Virus record (IMG/VR): IMGVR_UViG_3300017756_000071
Coordinates: 1 to 28,875 of that record
DNA from: a virus
DNA length: 28,875 bases
Reading direction: 5' to 3' (one strand)
The translations under genes were made by a program, and so were the position numbers. A model generated the notes under the pieces. The model searched no databases. It worked only from the letters and a program-made list of their open reading frames with translations, and had not been told where the DNA came from. The first letter of the stretch is position 1; every line of letters starts with the position of its first letter. Below are positions 21,432 through 28,737 of this stretch, one piece after another.

Positions 21432-22304
21432 TTAGTTTACGTACGGACAAACATCTCTTACAGAGCAGTAAGACTTACACTTAGTACCGTTCCAAGTCTC
21501 GCTATCTGTGCATTTATTAGGGAGTTCCTTACTCTCTAATGCTTTAATTAGTTCATCTCTTTTGTTATTAAACTTATACTTTAAGTGTTCATTATCTATA
21601 AAGGGTACTTCTATCATGTATATATTTCTATCAATACCTCTACTAGTTGCTACTTGTAAACCACCATCTCTAACTGTAGCTTGTATATACATACTGTTTA
21701 CCTCCAGACCTTTTTGTTTTTCTAGTAAGTATCTGTAGAAATTTAACTGCCACCCCCAATCTTCTAGGTCTGCTTTATCTTTATCTATATAGAACTCTTT
21801 TACTCTTCTAGGCGTTCCCTTCTTGCCATGCCTACCACTAGTCTTATATACTTCAGTAGGATGAAAAGAATATCTTACTTGTATACCTAAAGCCTTAGCT
21901 ACCTTATACGAACCAGACATCTTATAGTCTACCAACATCTTTCTCTCTACATCATACAAGTCTGCAGTTCCTGTTATACCATCATACTCTAAATCAATCT
22001 CCGTCATCTGACTAGAGTTATCTAGTGCTGACTTCTCTAATAAGTCGTGATGTCTTGTTCCTGCTATAGAAAATGCTTGTGAGTCTGGTGACTCGAAGTA
22101 GTCTGCAGTTCTTTGTAGGTATGATTGACAAGTACCATTTAATAACTCTGTAGTAGATGGCATCCTATCAGAAGGTCTCTGCTTAGACATCTCTAATAAA
22201 GTAGGTAGGGTAACACCCATCCTCCCTAAATCTACTTTATTATTAGCTACTTCATCTAGAGATATAGTATCTCTATCAGGGTATCTAAATCCAATTAATG
22301 GCAT
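21432..22304 (-). CDS. Cas4/RecB-like PD-(D/E)XK exonuclease with Fe-S cluster
   Basis: The 290-aa protein has the motifs of this nuclease family: SxTELLNGTCQSYL (first cluster Cys59), AGTRHHDLLE (His85, Glu90), ITGTADLYD (Asp115), MLVDYKMS (Asp126, Lys128) and WQLNFYRYLL (Gln186, Tyr190). The C-terminal CKSYCSVRDVC gives Cys276, 280 and 286, which with Cys59 should bind a 4Fe-4S cluster. An extra Cys265 may be structural. It would resect DNA ends for the Rad52-like protein encoded shortly downstream. No CRISPR array or cas1/cas2 is present, so a phage recombination role is more likely than spacer acquisition. Confidence 0.85.
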   Translation of the reverse strand: MPLIGFRYPDRDTISLDEVANNKVDLGRMGVTLPTLLEMSKQRPSDRMPSTTELLNGTCQSYLQRTADYFESPDSQAFSIAGTRHHDLLEKSALDNSSQMTEIDLEYDGITGTADLYDVERKMLVDYKMSGSYKVAKALGIQVRYSFHPTEVYKTSGRHGKKGTPRRVKEFYIDKDKADLEDWGWQLNFYRYLLEKQKGLEVNSMYIQATVRDGGLQVATSRGIDRNIYMIEVPFIDNEHLKYKFNNKRDELIKALESKELPNKCTDSETWNGTKCKSYCSVRDVCPYVN

Positions 22305-22468
22305 CTCTTCTTCCTCTTCCTAGCTTCTTTTTGCTTAGAAGTTACACAACATTTATTACTTGTGCAAGTACTTTTTACTCTTGTAGACAAAAACATCTCA
22401 ACTTTTTTTATTGCATGGTTATTGTCTAAATGTTCATAGTCTAGTAGTAATGATTTTACTCTCCCCAT
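22295..22468 (-). CDS. Small basic Cys-containing protein, 57 aa
   Basis: This frame fits tightly between two genes, overlapping the upstream one by 13 bases and the nuclease start by 10. AAAAGGAG lies upstream of the ATG, though about ten bases away. The product has an N-terminal helix with Leu-rich SLLLDYEHLDNNHAI, three Cys in a CTSNKCC stretch, and a strongly basic tail (KQKEARKRKKRCH). It might be a DNA- or metal-binding micro-protein; nothing more specific can be said. Confidence 0.45.
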   Translation of the reverse strand: MGRVKSLLLDYEHLDNNHAIKKVEMFLSTRVKSTCTSNKCCVTSKQKEARKRKKRCH

Positions 22469-22743
22469 AATTCATCTACTCCTTTTGGCATAGAATCCCA
22501 CTCTCTTTCTCCTTTAAACTCTGGAAAGTTTGAAATCTCAGACTGAGAATCTACATATACTAGCTCTTCCTCTAATGGTTCTACCTCTGAAACAGTAGAG
22601 TATATTGCAATTCCATAGTCTTCTAATTTACCAGAAACAGTATCTTCTATAAAAGTTTCTATAGTTGTTCCCTCTTGTAAAATTCTATGGTCTCTTTCTG
22701 TGTTTTCATCTACCACTAGTCTTAGGTTTATTATCTTATTCAT
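22456..22743 (-). CDS. Hypothetical acidic protein, 95 aa
   Basis: The start at 22743 is chosen because AAAGGAG lies seven bases upstream; a longer in-frame extension would overlap the amidoligase gene without a ribosome site. The product begins NKIINLRLVVDENTERDHRI and is rich in Glu and Asp, with EPLEEELVYVDSQSEI and a C-terminal VDELWGE. It could be a small beta/alpha domain. It is the first gene after the two-amidoligase cassette and may belong to it, but no function is visible. Confidence 0.55.
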   Translation of the reverse strand: MNKIINLRLVVDENTERDHRILQEGTTIETFIEDTVSGKLEDYGIAIYSTVSEVEPLEEELVYVDSQSEISNFPEFKGEREWDSMPKGVDELWGE

Positions 22744-22762
22744 GTGCTTCTCCTTTCTTTTA

Positions 22763-23878
22763 TTATAAAAATTTATGCTTTCTCTTAAGAAAGTAATCGT
22801 GAAGTTCATCACCTAGTACTTTTTTAAATGTATATCTTATATCATCTCCTAGAAACTTATCTATGTGTTCTTTACTACTCTCTAGCTCTATACCTTTCTC
22901 TATAATTGCATTTAGTATACGAACCCAGTTGCGTATCTTCGTAGGGTTAAGAGTCCCAGAGTGTAGTCTAAACTCTAGGCTACCGTGAAAATATCTAGAG
23001 TGTATATTAAGACCACAGTACCTAGCATCATTATACTTTTCTATACTAGGGTTACAATCCATAGACTCATAGTATTCTTGTACCAACATCTCTTCACTAT
23101 GTATACTTAGCAGATTATCTACACTCATTGGAAACTCTTTACACCACCTAGAGTCTTGCCTAGATGGAGGCATCATAGACTTTAGGTATGGCTCAAACTC
23201 TTTGTATACTATAGCTATATAAGCAACCTGTCTATAGTCTAAGTTAGTAGAGTCAAAGTGTACGTGTAGTCCGCAACTAGAGTTTACAAGAGCATCATGC
23301 TCTATTGCCCACTCTGAAAGGTCTCGTATCTGTTGATATAGTATGTCTCCACTTGAGGGAGAACTAACCATCTCTATACCTTCGTAATCAGATGGAGGAT
23401 TTATAGAACCATCATAAGTATGCGCCCAATTTCTAGGGTAGTACATACTATCTTGTATAGGGTACATACATTCAGCTTCTATACCTACTAGCCTTCTAAC
23501 ATCTAAGTATTCAAATGTTTCTGATAACCTAGACCTAATAGGGGGAATCGCATCCTCTATTCTTTCTATGCACATAGAAATTATATCAGGCTCACAATTA
23601 CTGCAGTATGGGTCATCATTGTACCAATAAACATTGTCTCTATGCATTTCATCTTCGCAATCACAACAATAGGTAAAATTATCGTGATAGCAATCATCGC
23701 AGTAGTATTCATCATGTATAGTATAATGCACAGACTCTAGATTTGATTCTCCTCCGCAATTTTCGCATATACAATACTCTTCGTCATAGCAAGTATCACA
23801 TAGACTATGATTCTGAGTGATAGTATCAGATTCACAATTAACACAATACTCTATATTTTCTTCTCTCTCGGTTGACAT
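22763..23878 (-). CDS. Amidoligase with three N-terminal zinc ribbons, 371 aa
   Basis: Residues 1-100 carry three consecutive CxxC...CxxC units (Cys12/15/27/30, 38/41/60/63, and 71 or 72/74/92/95). The catalytic part fits the putative amidoligase family (glutamine-synthetase/GCS-like, Pfam Amidoligase_2): VGIEAE (131-136), DGS (156-158), EMVSSP (169-174), CGLHVH (202-207) and the long GLNIHSRYFHGSLEFRLHSG (289-308) ending in NWV. By family knowledge these enzymes activate a carboxylate with ATP and join it to an amine; the substrate is unknown. GGAG precedes the ATG. It lies one gene away from a class II amidotransferase that could supply ammonia. Confidence 0.87.
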   Translation of the reverse strand: MSTEREENIEYCVNCESDTITQNHSLCDTCYDEEYCICENCGGESNLESVHYTIHDEYYCDDCYHDNFTYCCDCEDEMHRDNVYWYNDDPYCSNCEPDIISMCIERIEDAIPPIRSRLSETFEYLDVRRLVGIEAECMYPIQDSMYYPRNWAHTYDGSINPPSDYEGIEMVSSPSSGDILYQQIRDLSEWAIEHDALVNSSCGLHVHFDSTNLDYRQVAYIAIVYKEFEPYLKSMMPPSRQDSRWCKEFPMSVDNLLSIHSEEMLVQEYYESMDCNPSIEKYNDARYCGLNIHSRYFHGSLEFRLHSGTLNPTKIRNWVRILNAIIEKGIELESSKEHIDKFLGDDIRYTFKKVLGDELHDYFLKRKHKFL

Positions 23879-23879
23879 A

Positions 23880-24191
23880 CTAGACTCCTATATTAGTAGT
23901 AATAATCCCAAGTACAAAAGCGTTAACAACTTTAATCCAATCCATTTTCTTAAGAGCATCGAATATACGAGTCTCTATCTCTACATCACTATCTTCTATC
24001 TCTATGTTACCTAGAGTAGAAATCTGCTCTTGTAAAAACTCTAGATACTCTTCGTAAGAGTGTTGATTTAAAAAAGGATTCTTTTTAGCTCTATTATATA
24101 AAGTCTCTATAATATACTTCTTAGACTTTAGTTTAATAGGGTCAGGTAAACCTATAAGTATTACCTTCTTCTTAGAAGGGAAATCTGTCAT
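23880..24191 (-). CDS. Unknown cassette protein, 103 aa, possible membrane tail
   Basis: It begins in a 20-base overlap with the end of the amidotransferase gene, with AAGGAG upstream. The N-terminal half is basic and helical (KKVILIGLPDPIKLKSKKY, SYEEYLEFLQEQISTL). The C-terminal half has a hydrophobic stretch, WIKVVNAFVLGIITTNIGV, long enough for a short membrane segment or a buried helix. I do not recognise it. Its place between the amidotransferase and an amidoligase suggests it belongs to the same pathway, perhaps as a carrier or anchor. Confidence 0.6.
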   Translation of the reverse strand: MTDFPSKKKVILIGLPDPIKLKSKKYIIETLYNRAKKNPFLNQHSYEEYLEFLQEQISTLGNIEIEDSDVEIETRIFDALKKMDWIKVVNAFVLGIITTNIGV

Positions 24192-25176
24192 CTTTATTCT
24201 CCTTGTTTCTTTTAGTATAAGATGGTAAGTCTATAGATAACTCACAATCTAAACATAGGTTTTGGTCTGCAACTGTAGATACTTCTTCACTATCTACCCA
24301 CTCATAACAGTAGTGGCACATCATTGTAGGGTTGCTAGATTCTATTAGAGCAGTACTCGCTGGACTTGGATTCATATCACAAGTAATGTAGTCTGTAGGT
24401 CTACTCCAGTTAAGTCCACTATAATAGTCGTCAATCTTTCTCCATTGACTCATAGTATGAAAAGACTCTTTCTCTACACTAGGAACGTTAGAGAAATTAT
24501 CTGTATCGTAAGTATGTATGTAGTCTTTTGCTACTACACTAGTAGGTAGTACTAGACCAGCTTTACTCATAGACAGCTGTAATATCTCCTTAGTAGATGC
24601 CCATAGCAAAACTCTAGCTTTCTTCCAATAGGCTACGTGCATAGGTCTACCAGACTCTCTAGCTAGATGTATCTTTCTATTACTATCTTTTATCCAAGTA
24701 ATAGCAAAGTCTCCGTCTATATCCTCAAATGCGTTTTTCATCTTGTTTCTATTAAGAGATGCAAAGATTACCTGAGAGTCTACCTCTACATTTTTACCTA
24801 GAGACTTTGCTACCTTATTATAGTTATGTATTATACCGTTATGCGCACCTACAACATCACCTACAGTAAACGGATGAGCATTACGAGTCTTTATTACTCC
24901 ATGAGTAGCTAGCCTTACATGACCCATAGCTATAGTAGTATCTACGTCTATACTATCTAGAAGTTCATCCCAATCTCCAGTAGTCACTAGAGAAGATGAA
25001 TCAAGTAGTGTCTTGTAAGTCTGTCTACTATTAGGTTGTATGATAGACATTCCTGTACTATCTGTACCTCTAATAGAGGACTCATCTGCTAGTTCTGTCA
25101 GTACATCTTTTAACATCTCTAGCTGATTTTTTGTTTGATGTCCGCTAGTCTTAGCGAACCCGAATATACCACACAT
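24172..25176 (-). CDS. Class II glutamine amidotransferase with C-terminal zinc ribbon and SSB-like tip
   Basis: The 334-aa protein starts MCGIFGFA: after Met removal Cys2 is the N-terminal nucleophile. Other key parts are RGTDSTG (36-42), GHVRLATHG with Arg88, NAHPF, HNG (Asn113, Gly114) and Asp133 in VDSQVIF, so the glutaminase site looks complete. There is no sugar-isomerase or asparagine-synthase domain, so ammonia must go to a partner; the two neighbouring amidoligases are candidates. A zinc ribbon follows (Cys287/290, 308/311). The extreme end is DDRFPF, very like an SSB acidic tip. AAGGAG precedes the ATG. Confidence 0.9.
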   Translation of the reverse strand: MCGIFGFAKTSGHQTKNQLEMLKDVLTELADESSIRGTDSTGMSIIQPNSRQTYKTLLDSSSLVTTGDWDELLDSIDVDTTIAMGHVRLATHGVIKTRNAHPFTVGDVVGAHNGIIHNYNKVAKSLGKNVEVDSQVIFASLNRNKMKNAFEDIDGDFAITWIKDSNRKIHLARESGRPMHVAYWKKARVLLWASTKEILQLSMSKAGLVLPTSVVAKDYIHTYDTDNFSNVPSVEKESFHTMSQWRKIDDYYSGLNWSRPTDYITCDMNPSPASTALIESSNPTMMCHYCYEWVDSEEVSTVADQNLCLDCELSIDLPSYTKRNKENKDDRFPF

Positions 25177-25189
25177 ATATGTAGTCTCC

Positions 25190-27037
25190 TTATTTGTTTT
25201 CGTTTATCCTTTTCTCTATGTATTCTGTACTCTCTCTACCACCAATACTATCTATAATCTCCATAGCATTACTAGTATTAGAAAGTACCTGTTGATACAA
25301 TTTTTTCATTAAATGTAAATCTTTAGAGGCATCCATTAGTCTATTAAGAAACTTTATCCAGCTTCTAATAGGAGGAGAGTAGATTTCTCCCTCATGATAC
25401 CTGAACTCTACAGTTCCTAAGTAGAACCTAGCGTGTATATTTGTACCTATATATCTACTACTGTTATACTTATTTAGATTGTAGTAGTCTGAACTCATAT
25501 TATAGTAACTATTTACTAGAGTAGGTAAGTCCCCTATCTCTAATATTTCTCTAGGAGACATATCTATTCTCTTAGCATACTCATTATCTCTTCTATCTAC
25601 AGGCATGGATTCATAGATAGAATCCTGTATAGAGCTAATTATCATTAGCAAGTTCTTAATCTCTACAAATCCAAAGTCTATAGCATTCATATGTATATGT
25701 ATACCACAGCTTGCATCTGTAAAGTTATCATGGTCTCTGTGTGCTTTCTCTAAGTCTGATAAGGCACTAGATACTTCAGAGCCAACTAACGGTCTAGATG
25801 TTCTATATTCTACTCCACCATCTGATAGAGACCCATCACTTACTACTTCAAAATTACTAGGTATTACATTGTAGCGTTCATAATCGTCTCTATTTTCATA
25901 TTGAGTAATAACCTCACTTTCTATGCCTGTATGTCTAGTATAAGTATTGTCCATATGTATTACCTCTGGCAAATCACTAGCTCTGTACGGAGCATACAGT
26001 CTATGATTTAAGTGTAGATTAGCGCAGCTAGTACAGTAACTATTTTGTTCTAGATTAAAGTACTTCCTACTTTTTTCTGTATCTCCATTAATAAATTCTC
26101 TTAGTTTTAACTTTCTATTATAAACACCATCTATTGAATGTATATAGTCTAGGTTTACCTTCTCTATCTTTTTACATTTAAAACACTCTTGAAAGAGATA
26201 ATTAGCACATCTACTATGTAAAAATTCTACACCCATATCTTCGTATATGCGACTTCTCTTAGGTGAGTATCTATCTCTATGATACATATTATCTATTGTT
26301 CCTAAAGATAGACAAGCACCACATGGTACTTCTACCTCTACACAACAACTTCTACATACAAAATCCATTTGTCCTATATCCGTTTTACCTAGATAATTAC
26401 TTTCTCTACAATAATGACATCTATAATAAACTATGCTCTTTTTATTTACAGAGCTATATGTTTTATGTAGTACCATTTGCGCTCTTTTATCTAAATAAAA
26501 TCTATTAGGCATTGAAACTCTATAGTCAAATCTATCTACAAACCTACCAGACTTCCAAAATTTATTAGTATAAAACCAAGAAGTATAATCTCTTGATTCT
26601 ATAGAGTTATTTCTCTGGTTCATATACTCTTCTGTTATGTAGTATGAGGCATTATCTCTATGTATTATGTCAGTCTCTTCGCACCACGGATGTGTTAACA
26701 TTGTACTCATCTCTCCATAGCCTCTAATAGTAGGTAGTCTATCTTTACAATCTCTAGTACAGAATAGTATATCTCTAGCTCTAGCTATTAGAGTTATATT
26801 AGAATAGATACCTTTAAGTACTACGTTAGGATGATTCTCTATTTTGTCAGTTTCTATATCTAATACATCTACTAATCTAAACAATCTAGATTTTATAGTA
26901 GGTAGAAAGTTTACCCTTCTTATCATTTCTCCATCTATTAAAATATCATCTAAAGAATGATTTTTGAATTTAAAATCACTATCTACTAATCTTGTATGTG
27001 AATAATTAGCTAAGTAGACTTCATTTGAATAGAACAT
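25190..27037 (-). CDS. Large amidoligase with novel N-terminal domain and zinc ribbons, 615 aa
   Basis: This is a second amidoligase, clearly different from the first. The core includes GIESE (371-375), DGS (401-403), VEYRTSRP (409-416), CGIHIHM (444-450) and GTNIHARFYLGTVEFRYHEG (531-550) with SWIKFLNRL. Before it lie cysteine pairs (Cys207/210/228/231, 239/242, 285/288/335/338) that should form two or three ribbons. The first ~200 residues form an unrecognised domain with no obvious motif. GGGAGG precedes the ATG; the stop lies 13 bases before the amidotransferase start. The function is ATP-dependent amide bond formation on an unknown substrate. Confidence 0.87.
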   Translation of the reverse strand: MFYSNEVYLANYSHTRLVDSDFKFKNHSLDDILIDGEMIRRVNFLPTIKSRLFRLVDVLDIETDKIENHPNVVLKGIYSNITLIARARDILFCTRDCKDRLPTIRGYGEMSTMLTHPWCEETDIIHRDNASYYITEEYMNQRNNSIESRDYTSWFYTNKFWKSGRFVDRFDYRVSMPNRFYLDKRAQMVLHKTYSSVNKKSIVYYRCHYCRESNYLGKTDIGQMDFVCRSCCVEVEVPCGACLSLGTIDNMYHRDRYSPKRSRIYEDMGVEFLHSRCANYLFQECFKCKKIEKVNLDYIHSIDGVYNRKLKLREFINGDTEKSRKYFNLEQNSYCTSCANLHLNHRLYAPYRASDLPEVIHMDNTYTRHTGIESEVITQYENRDDYERYNVIPSNFEVVSDGSLSDGGVEYRTSRPLVGSEVSSALSDLEKAHRDHDNFTDASCGIHIHMNAIDFGFVEIKNLLMIISSIQDSIYESMPVDRRDNEYAKRIDMSPREILEIGDLPTLVNSYYNMSSDYYNLNKYNSSRYIGTNIHARFYLGTVEFRYHEGEIYSPPIRSWIKFLNRLMDASKDLHLMKKLYQQVLSNTSNAMEIIDSIGGRESTEYIEKRINENK

Positions 27038-27167
27038 CTTTAGCCTCCCTGATTATATATAGAATATAATCTTTGTAGAGTACAACAAATCCACTAGACA
27101 ATATAGTCAGTAGACTGAAGTGATGCTCTCCACAAGAGCCTAGTAGATGATATATTATCTCTCTCAT
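27021..27167 (-). CDS. Small membrane protein, 48 aa
   Basis: The start at 27167 is chosen because it follows AGAGAGG; an in-frame extension upstream reads through the promoter region and has no ribosome site. The product has one hydrophobic segment (residues ~17-38, SLLTILSSGFVVLYKDYI) and a basic end. It overlaps the big amidoligase start by 17 bases, so it leads the amidoligase transcript. Membrane location is likely; function is unknown. Confidence 0.5.
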   Translation of the reverse strand: MREIIYHLLGSCGEHHFSLLTILSSGFVVLYKDYILYIIREAKDVLFK

Positions 27168-27234
27168 AATAACCTCTCTATTAGTTTTTTTCTCTACGAC
27201 AAAATACTTATATATCGTACTTTGGCGTACCATT

Positions 27235-27263
27235 AACTTACTAAATAATAGGGACAATGTCAA
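27235..27263 (-). promoter_or_regulatory. Possible sigma70-type promoter for the amidoligase cassette
   Basis: A perfect -35 TTGACA (27258-27263) is followed by a 17-base spacer and a poor -10 TAAGTT (27235-27240). The -35 is one arm of an inverted repeat (TGTCAA / TTGACA at 27273-27278), which may be an operator. It sits upstream of the 48-aa gene that heads the amidoligase genes. The weak -10 keeps confidence low. Confidence 0.4.
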
Positions 27264-27286
27264 GAACTTTTTTTGACAACATTCTA

Positions 27287-27430
27287 CTAGAAACAACCTC
27301 TAATAGCATACCCTACGAAATATATTGCTACGTAAATACCACCTAATAGCAATACTATCTCTAAAAAACTCTCTACTCTTTCGAGTATATCCTCTAGTAT
27401 CTCTACTATTTTACTTTCTATCTTTTCCAT
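27287..27430 (-). CDS. Small membrane protein, 47 aa
   Basis: AAGGAG lies about six bases before the ATG. The product has an acidic, amphipathic N-terminal helix (residues 1-21, KIESKIVEILEDILERVESF) and one membrane helix (residues ~23-43, EIVLLLGGIYVAIYFVGYAI). It ends near the inverted repeat and putative promoter. This is a credible phage micropeptide of unknown function, one of several single-helix proteins in the early block. Confidence 0.55.
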   Translation of the reverse strand: MEKIESKIVEILEDILERVESFLEIVLLLGGIYVAIYFVGYAIRGCF

Positions 27431-27447
27431 TCTATTACTCCTTATTT

Positions 27448-27906
27448 CTACCAAGTCTTATCACTCTTTAGTATTGGTCGTAGAATCTTCGGGTCGTACT
27501 TTCTAGCCTTTCTCCGAGTGTATGGAGTCCCTACTACCATTTTTCTACTAAAACTTTTCTCTCTCTGAATCTGCTTCTCTATAGCCTCACCTCTCTCTTT
27601 ACCATCTAATGTAGTTGCTAGAGTTATTCTCTTGTAGGAGTAACCTCTATCTACATTATGTACATCTACCTGCTTACTATCTCTATATGCTTTCTCTCTG
27701 ATTAACTCAATTAGAGTCCAATTCTGTAGAATTGTATTACTCTCTATGCGAGTTAAACTCTCTCCATTTTCTTTTATCTCTAAGATGTATTTTCTACTTT
27801 CTATATCTCTACTAATATATATCTCTAAGAGACTTTCTACTTTATACCTGTAGTTATCCAATGGAGTAGGAGATTGCATATCTACTAATATATTATCTCT
27901 ACTCAT
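27448..27906 (-). CDS. Hypothetical protein, 152 aa, basic C-terminus
   Basis: AGAGG precedes the ATG. The N-terminal part looks alpha/beta (NYRYKVESLLEIYISRDIES then KYILEIKENGE). The last ~45 residues are strongly basic (KQIQREKSFSRKMVVG, RRKARKYDPK), suggesting nucleic-acid contact. It has no Cys and no membrane segment. It is not recognised. As the second gene of the early block it may be a host-takeover factor, which is an inference from position. Confidence 0.6.
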   Translation of the reverse strand: MSRDNILVDMQSPTPLDNYRYKVESLLEIYISRDIESRKYILEIKENGESLTRIESNTILQNWTLIELIREKAYRDSKQVDVHNVDRGYSYKRITLATTLDGKERGEAIEKQIQREKSFSRKMVVGTPYTRRKARKYDPKILRPILKSDKTW

Positions 27907-28009
27907 TTTAACCTCTACTATTTATTATTCTATTATTTACCTATCTATTAAATTGGTGTCTACTATTTATCTTAATAGAAACCAAGTCACTAGATAAACT
28001 TTAGCCTAT

Positions 28010-28041
28010 GGAGAGAGCCTCTATAATATCTGACTCTCTCC
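28010..28041 (-). terminator. Strong hairpin between early genes
   Basis: A 10-bp stem (GGAGAGAGCC / GACTCTCTCC, with one G-T pair in the transcript) and a 12-base A/T-rich loop lie 14 bases after the stop of the first minus-strand gene. No T-run follows, so it is a weak terminator at best; it may be an RNA processing or stability element controlling how much of the downstream block is made. Confidence 0.45.
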
Positions 28042-28054
28042 GAGTTTATTTAAT

Positions 28055-28318
28055 CTACCTTTTACAGTTTAGAGAAACTTCAGAAATACTAGCGCCAGTG
28101 TCTCTCAAATTGTTGTTCCATTCATTTAAATTAGAAGTTGCAATCTCTACGAAATTTGACCACGCCTTTTGAACTTCTCTCGGGGCAAAGTCTAGTTTCC
28201 CAGTTCTTGGCATAGAAACTTTGCCTAGTCTTACTGCTTCGTCTAGTTGTTTCTGTTCTATGATTCCATCTTCTACTAAGGATTTCATAGAAGCGTAACT
28301 TGTCTTGTTATTATTCAT
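28055..28318 (-). CDS. Hypothetical early protein, 87 aa
   Basis: This is the first gene after the best promoter in the window, so it is probably expressed immediately on infection. AGAGG precedes the ATG. The product has an N-terminal helical part (SYASMKSLVEDGIIEQKQLD with EAVRLGKVSMP), which could be a small HTH-like or winged unit, and a helical C-terminal part (REVQKAWSNFVEIATSNLNE). No family is certain. Early position and size fit a host-takeover or regulatory protein. Confidence 0.6.
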   Translation of the reverse strand: MNNNKTSYASMKSLVEDGIIEQKQLDEAVRLGKVSMPRTGKLDFAPREVQKAWSNFVEIATSNLNEWNNNLRDTGASISEVSLNCKR

Positions 28319-28357
28319 TCTCTGACCTCTTGTTATTTGTTAATAAATTCATATCGG

Positions 28358-28387
28358 ATTATATGTATAAATATGTATATGATGCAA
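28358..28387 (-). promoter_or_regulatory. Early promoter for the minus-strand block
   Basis: A perfect -10 TATAAT (28358-28363) with an 18-base spacer and a -35-like TTGCAT (28382-28387) lies about 40 bases before the first minus-strand gene. A run of A/T lies upstream of the -35 (on the plus strand, nine A at 28392-28399 and beyond), which could act as an UP-element. It is probably recognised by the host sigma70 polymerase. Confidence 0.6.
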
Positions 28388-28422
28388 GAGAAAAAAAAAT
28401 TATTTTGCTAGCAGCGTGCAAA

Positions 28423-28687
28423 GAGCGTTTTGAGCGTTATGTTAAATTCAAAGTTGAATAAATATTCTATACTAATAATATTTGACAAATGCAACAATTT
28501 TATTTTACGATGTGGTGTACGTCACACTAAGAAAAATTTATCTTGCTTTATTCGTTATTTATTCGTAAAGGGTTTTTTACTATTGATATTGAGACTCAGT
28601 CTCAATAAGTTTTTTGTTCGCTACTCCAAATTTAACACTGTACAATTTAATAGTCAAGAGTTTATTTTTATGAGCGTTATGAGCGTT
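28423..28687. repeat. GAGCGTT direct repeats in two pairs
   Basis: GAGCGTT occurs at 28423-28429, 28432-28438, 28672-28678 and 28681-28687: two pairs, each with a nine-base period. TGAGCGTTATG at 28431-28441 recurs at 28671-28681, exactly 240 bases apart. Iteron-like spacing near the early promoter suggests binding sites for a phage initiator or repressor. Confidence 0.6.
28587..28607 (+). terminator. 21-bp palindrome followed by T-run
   Basis: The arms TATTGAGACT and AGTCTCAATA match perfectly around a single C. Folded as RNA this gives an 8-bp stem and a 5-base loop, followed two bases later by six T on the plus strand, so it could stop rightward transcripts. The near-absence of a loop in the DNA palindrome also fits an operator for a dimeric repressor. 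Confidence 0.55.
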
Positions 28688-28705
28688 TGAGTTTTAGAAC
28701 CATGA

Positions 28706-28737
28706 GTCGAATTTTCAACTAACAAGTCGAATTTCAA
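28706..28737 (+). repeat. GTCGAATTT tandem pair
   Basis: GTCGAATTTTCAA (28706-28718) is repeated as GTCGAATTTCAA (28726-28737), a 20-base period or two helical turns. This suits side-by-side protein binding. It lies between the GAGCGTT repeats and the seven-G run. Confidence 0.5.

Noticed and set aside
21432-22304. Cas4-like nuclease as part of a CRISPR adaptation module
   Set aside because: No repeat-spacer array and no cas1 or cas2 gene is present; neighbours are phage recombination genes.
24172-25176. Amidotransferase as glucosamine-6-phosphate synthase (GlmS) or asparagine synthase
   Set aside because: The glutaminase domain matches, but the sugar-isomerase or synthetase domain is missing; the C-terminus is a zinc ribbon and an acidic tip.
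28430-28690. An 86-aa plus-strand frame starting at TTG
   Set aside because: It has no ribosome site, its ends are formed by the GAGCGTT repeats (MSVM at the start and MSVMSV at the end), and the palindrome with its T-run lies inside it. It looks like a control region, not a gene.
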